A program made the position numbers and the translations under genes. This document shows positions 1-5,665 of a DNA stretch of 7,355 bases, piece after piece (positions within the stretch are counted from its first letter, which is position 1; each line of letters starts with the position of its first letter). The stretch is from Gaiellasilicea sp051005735 (GTDB taxonomy: Bacteria > Actinomycetota > Thermoleophilia > Gaiellales > Gaiellaceae). The notes below the pieces were generated by a model that was not told the origin of the DNA, searched no databases, and saw nothing but the letters and a program-made list of their open reading frames with translations. Location: the NCBI GenBank assembly GCA_051005735.1, contig JBPCJB010000013.1, positions 1-7,355 on the forward strand. Direction: 5' to 3'.

Positions 1-128
1 CCGGGCGTTCCCTCGAGCGCGCGGCCGGAGCGGTCGAGTACCTGGACGAAACGATCCTCGTCGTCACCGGTGAGCCGGACGTCCCCCCGTTCGAGCAGCG
101 GCGCGAGCTCCGCCGCGCGTGCGTCGAT
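1..128 (-). pseudogene. Fragment of a sensor histidine kinase extracytoplasmic region
   Basis: Read in the frame whose codons end at base 3, this stretch gives RIDARAAELAPLLERGDVRL followed by TGDDEDRFVQVLDRSGRALEGTP. That is typical of the short sensor loop between the two N-terminal membrane helices of actinobacterial histidine kinases: an arginine/alanine-rich helix, an acidic DDEDxFVQV strand, then a D-x-x-GR-x-L turn. No first membrane helix and no start codon lie in front of it. It is instead joined out of frame to the response-regulator fragment at about 115-135. The coding sequence leaves the window on the left, so HAMP, HisKA and ATPase domains cannot be seen. The kinase assignment rests on sequence style and on the usual regulator-then-kinase gene order. 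It is fairly convincing for 40 residues but not proven. Confidence 0.55.
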
Positions 129-310
129 TCGAAGCCGTCGATCCCGGGCAGCATCACGTCGAGGAGGATCGCGTCGTAGTCGGTTGCGCCGGCCATCCAG
201 AGCGCGGCGTCGCCGGTCGCCGCGACGTCGGCGGCGTGGCCCTCCTCGACGAGCCCGCGCCGCAGGAGCGCGGCCAGCTTGACGTCGTCCTCCACGATCA
301 GCGTCCGCAC
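128..310 (-). pseudogene. Truncated OmpR-type response regulator (N-terminal receiver half)
   Basis: From a GTG at 310 the reading is VRTLIVEDDVKLAALLRRGL, continuing to LLDVMLPGIDGFE. This is the first half of a CheY-like receiver: acidic pair D8/D9, phosphoacceptor D51 in LLDVMLPG, and the loop after it. The LAALLRRGLVEEGH helix is typical of OmpR/PhoB regulators paired with PepSY proteins. After residue 61 (GFE) the frame degenerates into a Ser/Arg-rich string with no receiver features, while the neighbouring frame becomes kinase-like. The Thr/Ser, Tyr and Lys switch residues and the whole winged-helix DNA-binding domain are therefore missing. No stop occurs before the window edge, so a meaningless fusion tail would be made. 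The GTG has no good ribosome site but lies 6 bases after a possible -10 box, so it may be leaderless. It follows the PepSY gene by 77 bases. Confidence 0.75.
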
Positions 311-316
311 CCGCTG

Positions 317-322
317 ATTCTT
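317..322 (-). promoter_or_regulatory. Possible -10 box of the response regulator (leaderless)
   Basis: AAGAAT on the minus strand lies exactly 10 bases downstream of the proximal TCTCAT repeat and 6 bases before the GTG start. That puts the transcription start at or next to the GTG. The hexamer is a weak match to TANNNT, so the support comes mainly from its spacing, which is identical to that at the PepSY promoter. Confidence 0.3.
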
Positions 323-331
323 TCGCGCGGA

Positions 332-350
332 GATGAGAGCTCGATGAGAG
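332..350 (-). promoter_or_regulatory. Tandem direct repeat, probable OmpR-family operator (regulator gene)
   Basis: On the minus strand this reads CTCTCATC-GAG-CTCTCATC, two perfect 8-mers with an 11-bp period. Head-to-tail half-sites about one helical turn apart are how OmpR/PhoB-family dimers bind DNA. The pair ends 21 bases before the regulator's GTG, in the spacer after the PepSY gene. The same TCTCAT-N5-TCTCAT arrangement recurs at 763-779, which argues against chance. The cognate regulator is presumably the one encoded next to it, here truncated. Confidence 0.6.
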
Positions 351-387
351 GTGGAGCGGCGTCCCGCCCCACCTGCGGTCGGAGCGC

Positions 388-714
388 CTACTCGCCCTCG
401 CCGCCGTCGCCTTCGATCACGACGACGTCGAAGCTCTCGTCGAGCCGGACGTCGACTGTGGACCCGTTCGGCTTCGTCACCTCGACCTCGTAGACGGCGC
501 CGTTCTCGGAATCCCGCTCGGTCTCGTTCACCGTACCGCCGCCGGTCGCGCGCAGCGCCGCGGAGCTCGCCCGCTCGAGCGTTTGCCCGGTCAGCTTCCG
601 GTCGGCGCCGTCCGAGTCGTCGCCGCCCGTGGCGCCGGCGAGCGCGGCCCCGCCGAGAGCGAACGCAGCGAGGGCCGCAACTCCGGCGGCGATCTTGGTC
701 ACTCGTGAGCTCAT
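388..714 (-). CDS. Secreted or membrane-anchored PepSY-domain protein
   Basis: This is a 108-residue protein. It begins MSSRVTKIAAGVAALAAFALGG, a basic start plus a hydrophobic stretch (about residues 8-28) that serves as a signal peptide or single anchor; no lipobox cysteine is visible. After a short Gly/Asp linker, residues about 41-100 form one PepSY domain: the LTGQTLERASSAAL helix, the GG turn, then the strands AVYEVEV and STVDVRLDESFDVVVIEG. The tail is acidic (GDGGEGE). PepSY proteins encoded beside regulator/kinase pairs are thought to act outside the membrane as inhibitors or signal modulators of the kinase; that role is inferred here. The ATG is well supported by an AAGGAG ribosome site. 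The gene precedes the regulator fragment in the same direction and carries the same upstream operator, so the three genes form one signalling unit. Confidence 0.85.
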   Translation of the reverse strand: MSSRVTKIAAGVAALAAFALGGAALAGATGGDDSDGADRKLTGQTLERASSAALRATGGGTVNETERDSENGAVYEVEVTKPNGSTVDVRLDESFDVVVIEGDGGEGE

Positions 715-719
715 CGAAT

Positions 720-725
720 CTCCTT
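720..725 (-). promoter_or_regulatory. Ribosome binding site of the PepSY gene
   Basis: AAGGAG on the minus strand, 5 bases before the ATG at 714. It is one of the strongest Shine-Dalgarno matches in the window and fixes the start codon. Confidence 0.75.
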
Positions 726-746
726 CCGTCGCGATCCAGTGAGGCC

Positions 747-752
747 ACGGTA
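747..752 (-). promoter_or_regulatory. Possible -10 box of the PepSY gene
   Basis: TACCGT on the minus strand fits TANNNT. It lies 10 bases after the proximal TCTCAT repeat and 32 bases before the ATG, leaving a short leader with a ribosome site. The repeats occupy the -35 region, as in promoters activated by OmpR-family proteins. Confidence 0.4.
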
Positions 753-761
753 GACCTGCCC

Positions 762-780
762 GATGAGACGGCCATGAGAG
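762..780 (-). promoter_or_regulatory. Tandem direct repeat, probable OmpR-family operator (PepSY gene)
   Basis: The minus strand reads CTCTCAT-GGCC-GTCTCATC: two TCTCAT half-sites (774-779 and 763-768) with an 11-bp period, in the 80-bp gap between the VOC and PepSY genes. The half-site, period and 10-base distance to the possible -10 box are the same as at 332-350. This is best explained as a second site for the same response regulator, which would then control both the PepSY gene and its own gene. Confidence 0.6.
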
Positions 781-794
781 CCGCTACCGGACGC

Positions 795-1134
795 TTAGCC
801 GGGGGCGCCGCCGAAGCCGATCTCGTTCCCGTCGGCGTCGCGGTAGATGGCCTTGCGGACCCCATTCGAGTAGGTCTCGTGCTCGGCGGGGCTGAGCCCC
901 CGGGAGGCGATCTCCGACACAAGCGAATCGAGGTCGTTCACGAAGATCGTGGAGCGCATGGCTGGCCCGCTCAGCGTCCTCCACGATGAAGATCGATCGA
1001 TGCTCGGCGAGCTCCCAGACAGCCTCGGTCTCGTGCGCGAGGAAGCTCGGCTCGGAGCCGAGCAGGCGTTTGTACCAGAGTCTCGCCGCCGCGTAGTCGC
1101 TCACACAGATCCCGGCGAAGAGGTCGAGTGTCAC
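795..1134 (-). pseudogene. VOC/glyoxalase-fold protein, frameshifted
   Basis: The first frame starts at a GTG at 1134 and gives VTLDLFAGICVSDYAAARLW, YKRLLGSEPSFLAHETEAVW and ELAEHRSIFIVEDAERASHA. This is the first beta-alpha-beta-beta-beta module of the vicinal-oxygen-chelate fold. The second module continues one base out of frame from about 959: MRSTIFVNDLDSLVSEIASR, then GLSPAEHETYSNGVRKAIYR, ending DADGNEIGFGGAPG and TAA at 795-797. The D-x-DGN-x-I-GF ending is typical of small VOC proteins. Joined, the parts give about 112 residues, normal for the family. The break lies near 955-965 and needs one base removed or two added. It could be a true pseudogene or a sequencing/assembly error; both halves still look well preserved, which favours an error or a very recent mutation. 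Substrate and metal use cannot be deduced. The gene stands alone between the rodA operon and the PepSY cluster. Confidence 0.75.
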
Positions 1135-1140
1135 GGGCCG

Positions 1141-1146
1141 AGCGTA
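1141..1146 (-). promoter_or_regulatory. Possible -10 box of the VOC gene (leaderless)
   Basis: TACGCT on the minus strand fits TANNNT and ends 6 bases before the GTG at 1134, the geometry of actinobacterial leaderless promoters. No convincing ribosome site precedes the GTG, which agrees with a leaderless start. No clear -35 box is seen. Confidence 0.3.
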
Positions 1147-1187
1147 GCCCTGTGCGGCGCCAGGCCGCCGAGGAATCGATCGTTTGT

Positions 1188-1958
1188 CTAGTCTCCCGCC
1201 GCGGCGAAGTAGCGCCGCGCGGCCTCGCCGACTGCGCGCGTGCCTGCGTACGCGACGCCGCCCTTCAGCACCCAACCTGCGATGGGCACGGCGCCTAGGA
1301 GCTGGCGCGCGACAGCGCGTAGCCCGAACCCGGTCGCCACCGTCCCGAGCACCTCGGGCAGCCGCTGCTGGTCGATCTCGATCCCGTGCGCGGAGGCGAG
1401 CCGCAGCACGAGTCGGACCTGATTCAGCGTCAGGACAGGGAAGTCCGCGCCCGGGATGAAGATCGCAGCGCCGAGGACGCCGTTCTTGCGCGAGAACGAC
1501 TCGATCAGGGCGTCGCAGACAGGGTCGCGCAGCACCGGTAGGCGGGCCGCGAGCGGCGTCGCGCTCTCGCCGAGCCGCGCGGCGAGGACGCAAGCGATCT
1601 CCTCGACGGGAAAGCCCTCGCCGGGCGGGCAGGCAACGATGTCGGTCGCGAGCACGTAGGGAACGTCGAATCGCTCCGTCCCGGTCTGCACCGCGATCAC
1701 CGAGATCTTTGCGCGACTCGCGGCGCGAAGCGACTCGATGTCGTCGTCGGTTGGCTTGCCCGCGAGCACGCGCACGAGCGCGGCGGCGCCCTCGACCGAG
1801 CCGCTCGAGGTGACGGCGCCGGCGGAGCCGCCACGAGCCAGCTCCTGGACGAGCGTCTCGGCGAGCGCGCCGCTGACGAACAGCGGCCGGTCGTCCTCGA
1901 GCATCGTCCGGGCTTCCTTGACGAGGCCCCAGATCGCCGCCGGGTGGAGCTTCGCCAC
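1188..1958 (-). CDS. DUF697-domain protein translationally coupled to rodA
   Basis: This is a 256-residue protein of unknown function. The C-terminal part, from about residue 176 (LTLNQVRLVLRLASAHG) through GFGLRAVARQLLGAVPIAGW and VLKGGVAYAGTRAVGEAARRYF, matches DUF697, a membrane-associated helical domain often carried by GTPase-linked proteins such as YcjF. The first 110 residues resemble the later half of a small-GTPase fold: a VRVLAGK-like strand, then ISVIAVQTG and VLATDIV. They contain no P-loop GxxxxGKS and no NKxD, so nucleotide binding is doubtful. The GTG start shares one base with the rodA stop (TAGTG) and has a GGAGG ribosome site at 1967-1971. It is thus the last member of the elongasome operon. 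A role in membrane targeting or regulation of RodA/PBP2 is a guess from position only. Confidence 0.8.
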   Translation of the reverse strand: MAKLHPAAIWGLVKEARTMLEDDRPLFVSGALAETLVQELARGGSAGAVTSSGSVEGAAALVRVLAGKPTDDDIESLRAASRAKISVIAVQTGTERFDVPYVLATDIVACPPGEGFPVEEIACVLAARLGESATPLAARLPVLRDPVCDALIESFSRKNGVLGAAIFIPGADFPVLTLNQVRLVLRLASAHGIEIDQQRLPEVLGTVATGFGLRAVARQLLGAVPIAGWVLKGGVAYAGTRAVGEAARRYFAAAGD

Positions 1959-3127
1959 TAGGGCCGCCTCCGTCCGAGATAGCCGCGGGCGTGGATCGAG
2001 AGGAGGACGCCGATCGCCGCCAGGTTCGCGACCATCGAGGAGCCGCCGACGGTGACGAACGGCAGCGGGATCCCGGTGACGGGCGCGATCCCCATCGTCA
2101 TCCCGACGTTGACGAAGATCTGGAAGAGGAAGGCGAGCACGATCCCGCCGGCCACGATCGCGCCGTAGGCGTCGCGCGAGATCGTGATGATCCGGAGCCC
2201 TCGCCAGACGACCAGCAGGTAGAGCCCCAACAGGAGCGCCGCGCCGAAGAAGCCCCGCTGCTCGGCCAGGGAGGCGAACACGAAGTCGGTCGCATGCTCG
2301 GGGAGATAGTCGAGCCGGGTCTGGGTCGCGTCGGCGACGCCGCGGCCGTCGAGGCCGCCCGAGCCGACCGCCGTGATCGACTGCGTCACGTTGTAGGTCG
2401 TCCCGCCCGGATCGCGATCGGGATTTGCAAAGCCGGTGAGCCGCTCCTTCTGGTACGGCTCGAGCACCTCAACGCCAACGTTCGGCAACAGCCAGACCAC
2501 GCTGACGATCACCGTCACCGCCGCTACCGCGAGCGCGAGCAGGTGCGTCCAGCGCGCTCCGGCGACGAAGAGACAGGCGGCGAGCGCGGCCGAGTAGACG
2601 AGCGAGGTGCCGAGGTCCGGCTGCTTGAAGACGAGCAGGATCGGGATCAGCGCGAGTCCGACCGCCTGGAGGACGACGCCCGCGTCCAGGCGCCTCGCTC
2701 GATCGGCGAGGAAGCCCGCGAGCGCGAGGACGAAGAGGAGCTTTCCGAACTCCGAGGGCTGGAACTGGAAGGGGCCGATGTCGATCCAGCGCTTCGAGCC
2801 GCGCGTCTCTTGCGCGAGCAGGAAGACGAGCACCATCAGGACGATCGTGCTCCCGAAGATCACGCGCTGAGCGCGGCGGTAGCGATCGGGATCGACGACG
2901 AGCGCGACGAGGAGCGCCACCGCGCCGAGGCCGACGGCGAGCGCCTGGCGGATCACGTAGTAGCTCTCGTTGCCCTCGACGTCGTAGCGGGTGATTCCGG
3001 CGACTGCCCAGAGGCCGTAGGCGACGAGCGCGCCGACCGCGCCGACAAGCAGCCAGTCGAGCCGGCGCACGAACGCGAGCACATCGACGCCCTGGCTCGG
3101 CGCGGAGCGGGAAGAGACGTCCAGCAT
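1958..3127 (-). CDS. rodA: SEDS-family peptidoglycan glycosyltransferase RodA
   Basis: This 389-residue polytopic membrane protein has about ten hydrophobic segments, the normal RodA length. RodA polymerises lipid II into glycan strands at the outer face of the membrane during cell elongation, together with PBP2. SEDS signatures seen in order are KRWIDIGPFQFQPSEFGKL (residues 112-130), FKQPDLGTSLV (168-177), the extracytoplasmic loop YLPEHATDFVFASLAEQRGF (274-293), and NVGMTMGIAPVTGIPLPFVT (340-359) with GGSSM after it. Asp281 in TDFVF matches the essential SEDS aspartate. The ATG at 3127 overlaps the PBP2 stop by one base (TGATG) and the downstream gene overlaps by one base, so translation is coupled. 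Open frame continues far upstream of this ATG inside mrdA, but that part is G+C-driven and not protein-like. FtsW is the alternative; position beside mrdA and the mre genes argues for RodA. Confidence 0.96.
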   Translation of the reverse strand: MLDVSSRSAPSQGVDVLAFVRRLDWLLVGAVGALVAYGLWAVAGITRYDVEGNESYYVIRQALAVGLGAVALLVALVVDPDRYRRAQRVIFGSTIVLMVLVFLLAQETRGSKRWIDIGPFQFQPSEFGKLLFVLALAGFLADRARRLDAGVVLQAVGLALIPILLVFKQPDLGTSLVYSAALAACLFVAGARWTHLLALAVAAVTVIVSVVWLLPNVGVEVLEPYQKERLTGFANPDRDPGGTTYNVTQSITAVGSGGLDGRGVADATQTRLDYLPEHATDFVFASLAEQRGFFGAALLLGLYLLVVWRGLRIITISRDAYGAIVAGGIVLAFLFQIFVNVGMTMGIAPVTGIPLPFVTVGGSSMVANLAAIGVLLSIHARGYLGRRRP

Positions 3128-5148
3128 CAGTCGCTCGCCACCACGCTCTGGATCCCGGCTTGGACACCGAACCAGCGCTCGAACACCTTCAACGCCGCCG
3201 GGGCCGCCGCAGTACCGCCGTGGCCGCCGTTCTCGATCACCGCGCAGACGACGATCGGCCCGCGGTCGCCGTAGGTGGAGACATCGAACGGCCCCCAGCC
3301 GCACCACCAGGATTGATCTTCGAGATGGCCGGGCCCGTAGCCGGGAAGATCGACCACCTTCTCGGCGGTGCCGGTCTTGCCGGCGACGGGAACCGGGAAG
3401 CTCCCGAAGACCCCCGACGAGGTTCCGTTCGCGTCGTGGGTTGCGGTGTAGAGGCCCTCGCGAACGACGGCCAGCCCGGCCGCGTCGACGTCGACGACCT
3501 CGGGGCGCGCCGGGGGAAAGGTGCGCTTCGTGATCGGCGGCGAGCCGTCGTTGCCGGGCTGCTCCACCGCCGAGACGAGATACGGCGTCACGAGCTTGCC
3601 GCCGTTCGCGAGCAGTGCGTAGAACCGAGCCATCTGGAGCGGCGAGACGGTCACGTCCTTCTGCCCAATCGCGAGCTGGATCAGATCGCCGGGGTTCCAC
3701 GCGCGATCGATCCCCTCGTACGTCTCCTTGCGCCAGGCGGGCGTCGGCACGAGCCCGGCCGTCTCGCCGCCGATGTCGAGTCCGGAGATCCGGCCGAAGC
3801 CGAACTTGCCCGCCCAGTCCTGCATCCGCGTCCAGTAGGCGCGCTCGATCTCGCCCCGCTCGTAGTAGCGGTTGCCTATCTCGTAGAAGTACGTGTCGCA
3901 CGACTGCGCGAGCGCGGTCGGGAGCGTCATCGGCTGGTTCGTATACGGGTTCCAGTTGTTGAACTGGAACCTGTCCTCCCCGTAGAAGGAGGTCGGCGTG
4001 CACTGGATCGACTGGTACGGGGAAAGAAGCCCATCCGAGATCGCGGCGAGCGCAGTCACAGGCTTGAAGACCGAGCCGGGCGGATACTGGCCGGCGAGCG
4101 CGCGGTTGATCCCGGGATAGTTGCGCTCCTTCGCGACCCTGTTGTCGACGAGCGGCTCGAGCTTCTTCGGATCGGCGCGGCCGACGTAGACCGACGGTTT
4201 GTACGTCGGGTTCGAGGCGAGCGCGAGGATGGCGCCGTCGCGCGGATCGAGGGCGACGATCGCGCCGCCGTTCGCGTTGTACGACTCGGTCGTGATCGCA
4301 GTCCGAATCCCGAAGGCGAGCGCCTGCTCGGCCGCCTGCTGGAGGCCGACGTCGATCGTCAGCCGGACGCTCGAGCCGTAGGTCGGGTACTCCTTGGTCT
4401 CGTACTCGCTCTGCGGCCGGCCGACCGAGTCGACCCGCACCTGGGCCGCGCCGGGCGTCCCGCGCAGGTACTCGTCGAAGGCGCGCTCGACCCCGGACTT
4501 GCCGAGCTTGTCGCCGCCGCGATAGCCGGCGCGCTTGCGCTCTGCGAGCTCCTGGGGCGAGATCTCGCCGACGTAGCCGAGGATCTGCGCGGCGAGCGCA
4601 CGGTGCTCGTAGTCGCGCAGGTACGTGCCGACGATCTGGACGCCGGGGAACTCGGCTACGCGCTCGGTCAGGTACATCACCTGATCCTCGTGCACGGCCG
4701 TCTTGATCGTGATCGGGGTCAGCGGATCGTCCTTCGAGTCCTCGAGCGCCCGGGTGAGCCGCGGCAGCGGCACTCGCAGGACCTGCGAGAGCCGCTTGAA
4801 CATCGCGTAGCGCCCTTCACTCGGGAGGTCGCTCTTCCAGATCCGGACGGCGGTTCCCGGCACGTTCGAGACGAGCACGTTGCCGTTGCGGTCGAGGATC
4901 GAGCCGCGCGGCGCCTCGATCCGCACGGTCCGCACCTGGTTCTCCTGCGCCGCGTTCAGATACCGGTCGCCCGAGAGCACCTGGAGCGCCCAGAGCCGGA
5001 GGAAGAGGACGGCGAACACGGCCAGCGCGACCGCGCCGAGCATCCCGACGCGGAGCGCGAGCTGAGGCGTGAACCGGTACGGCTCGGTGACGCGCGGATC
5101 CGGCGGCAGGAACCGGTCGAGACGGGACTTCCTCGAGTTCCTAGCCAA
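3127..5148 (-). CDS. mrdA: Penicillin-binding protein 2, elongation-specific transpeptidase
   Basis: This 673-residue class B PBP is the cross-linking partner of RodA. A cytoplasmic N-terminus (1-31) is followed by one membrane anchor at about 32-52. The dimerisation/pedestal region follows, starting with the RIEAPRGSILDRNGNVLVSN motif (76-95). The transpeptidase domain carries the active-site S359-V-F-K362 in YPPGSVFKP, S416-C-D418 in AQSCDTYFYEI (the SxN-position motif, SCD as in PBP2 rather than PBP3), and K591-T-G-T in VPVAGKTGTAEK. The beta-lactam target serine is therefore intact. The chosen start is a TTG at 5148. It overlaps the end of mreD by 8 bases and has GAGG at 5158-5161 with a 9-base spacer. 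No ATG/GTG exists before the conserved PPDPRVTEPYRFTPQLALR segment. The long antisense open frame across this gene is a composition artefact. Confidence 0.95.
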   Translation of the reverse strand: MARNSRKSRLDRFLPPDPRVTEPYRFTPQLALRVGMLGAVALAVFAVLFLRLWALQVLSGDRYLNAAQENQVRTVRIEAPRGSILDRNGNVLVSNVPGTAVRIWKSDLPSEGRYAMFKRLSQVLRVPLPRLTRALEDSKDDPLTPITIKTAVHEDQVMYLTERVAEFPGVQIVGTYLRDYEHRALAAQILGYVGEISPQELAERKRAGYRGGDKLGKSGVERAFDEYLRGTPGAAQVRVDSVGRPQSEYETKEYPTYGSSVRLTIDVGLQQAAEQALAFGIRTAITTESYNANGGAIVALDPRDGAILALASNPTYKPSVYVGRADPKKLEPLVDNRVAKERNYPGINRALAGQYPPGSVFKPVTALAAISDGLLSPYQSIQCTPTSFYGEDRFQFNNWNPYTNQPMTLPTALAQSCDTYFYEIGNRYYERGEIERAYWTRMQDWAGKFGFGRISGLDIGGETAGLVPTPAWRKETYEGIDRAWNPGDLIQLAIGQKDVTVSPLQMARFYALLANGGKLVTPYLVSAVEQPGNDGSPPITKRTFPPARPEVVDVDAAGLAVVREGLYTATHDANGTSSGVFGSFPVPVAGKTGTAEKVVDLPGYGPGHLEDQSWWCGWGPFDVSTYGDRGPIVVCAVIENGGHGGTAAAPAALKVFERWFGVQAGIQSVVASD

Positions 5149-5665
5149 GCAGGCGCACCTCTGCCGGCTGCCGGCTGCCGCCGCGCTCGAGCAGCGAGCG
5201 GCAGAGCGCGAAGACCGGGCCGCCGAAGATCAGGTTCAGCCCCAGGCCGGCGATCAGCGCCTCGACGAGCGCGCGCCGCATCGAGACCTCCTCACCGAGG
5301 AGGAAGTGGAGGAAGAAGCCGGAGATCGCCACCAGGATCGTGAGCACGATCACGGCGAGAATGGGCGCATGTGCGCGGCCACGGCCGGTCGTCTCGCCGT
5401 ACCGGCCGGTCCAGTAGCCGGCAAGGGCGAGGATCAGCGCCGTCACGCCCAGCGTGTCGAGGGTGACGATGTCGAGCAGGAGCCCGCCGAAGAAGCCGGC
5501 AAAGGCGCCTGTGATCGCTCCCCGGAGCAGCGCGATCCCGAGGAGAGCGAGGAGCAGCACGTCCGGAGTGCCGCCGAGCACGTCGAGGGAGGCGAAGATC
5601 GTCGCCTGCAGGAGCACGGCCACGAAGACGATCCCGGCGAGGAGCGCGGAGTCGGCGACGTTCAT
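5141..5665 (-). CDS. mreD: Rod shape-determining membrane protein MreD
   Basis: This 174-residue, strongly hydrophobic protein has about five or six membrane helices, the usual MreD size. Recognisable features are the N-terminal helix LLAGIVFVAVLLQATIFASL, the TPDVLLLALLGIALLRG segment, the glycine-rich GAFAGFFGGLLLDIVTLDTLG (the family's best conserved motif), and a final helix LNLIFGGPVFALCRSLLERGG. MreD is an integral membrane partner of MreC in the elongasome; no enzymatic activity is known. Its ATG overlaps the mreC stop by four bases (ATGA) and no ribosome site precedes it, so it depends on coupling to mreC. The last codons contain a 7-bp tandem repeat just upstream of the mrdA ribosome site. 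MreD is poorly conserved, so the call rests on topology, the motif and the unambiguous mreC/mrdA context. Confidence 0.92.
   Translation of the reverse strand: MNVADSALLAGIVFVAVLLQATIFASLDVLGGTPDVLLLALLGIALLRGAITGAFAGFFGGLLLDIVTLDTLGVTALILALAGYWTGRYGETTGRGRAHAPILAVIVLTILVAISGFFLHFLLGEEVSMRRALVEALIAGLGLNLIFGGPVFALCRSLLERGGSRQPAEVRLLG
5158..5161 (-). promoter_or_regulatory. Ribosome binding site deciding the TTG start of mrdA
   Basis: GAGG on the minus strand, 9 bases before the TTG at 5148 and inside the final codons of mreD. It supports the rare TTG start. Confidence 0.5.
5161..5180 (-). repeat. 7-bp tandem repeat at the mreD end
   Basis: Nearly three copies of CGGCAGC lie in tandem (20 bases) across the codons for SRQPA in MreD, directly before the mrdA ribosome site. 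The unit is not a multiple of three, so gain or loss of one copy would shift the last codons of mreD and move its stop relative to the mrdA start. It may be neutral G+C-rich slippage. Confidence 0.5.

Noticed and set aside
119..493. Plus-strand open frames over the regulator and PepSY genes
   Set aside because: They are shadows of the minus-strand receiver and PepSY sequences, with no recognisable domain.
1150..1170. Possible terminator hairpin after the DUF697 gene (GCGGC / GCCGC)
   Set aside because: The stem is only about 5 bp with no T-run after it; such pairs are common by chance at this base composition.
1991..3274. 427-residue open frame on the plus strand across rodA
   Set aside because: Composition is extremely charged and low in complexity. 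It is the reverse complement of clear SEDS membrane helices, so a codon-bias artefact.
3128..4003. Upstream extension of the rodA frame, suggesting a 681-residue fusion
   Set aside because: The extension overlaps the PBP2 transpeptidase domain out of frame and is Arg/Gly-rich nonsense; RodA begins at the ATG on the PBP2 stop.
3160..5343. 727-residue open frame on the plus strand across mrdA and mreD
   Set aside because: It is an antisense shadow in G+C-rich DNA: Arg/Asp/Glu/Ala-rich, with no domain pattern, while the minus strand carries complete PBP2 and MreD motifs.
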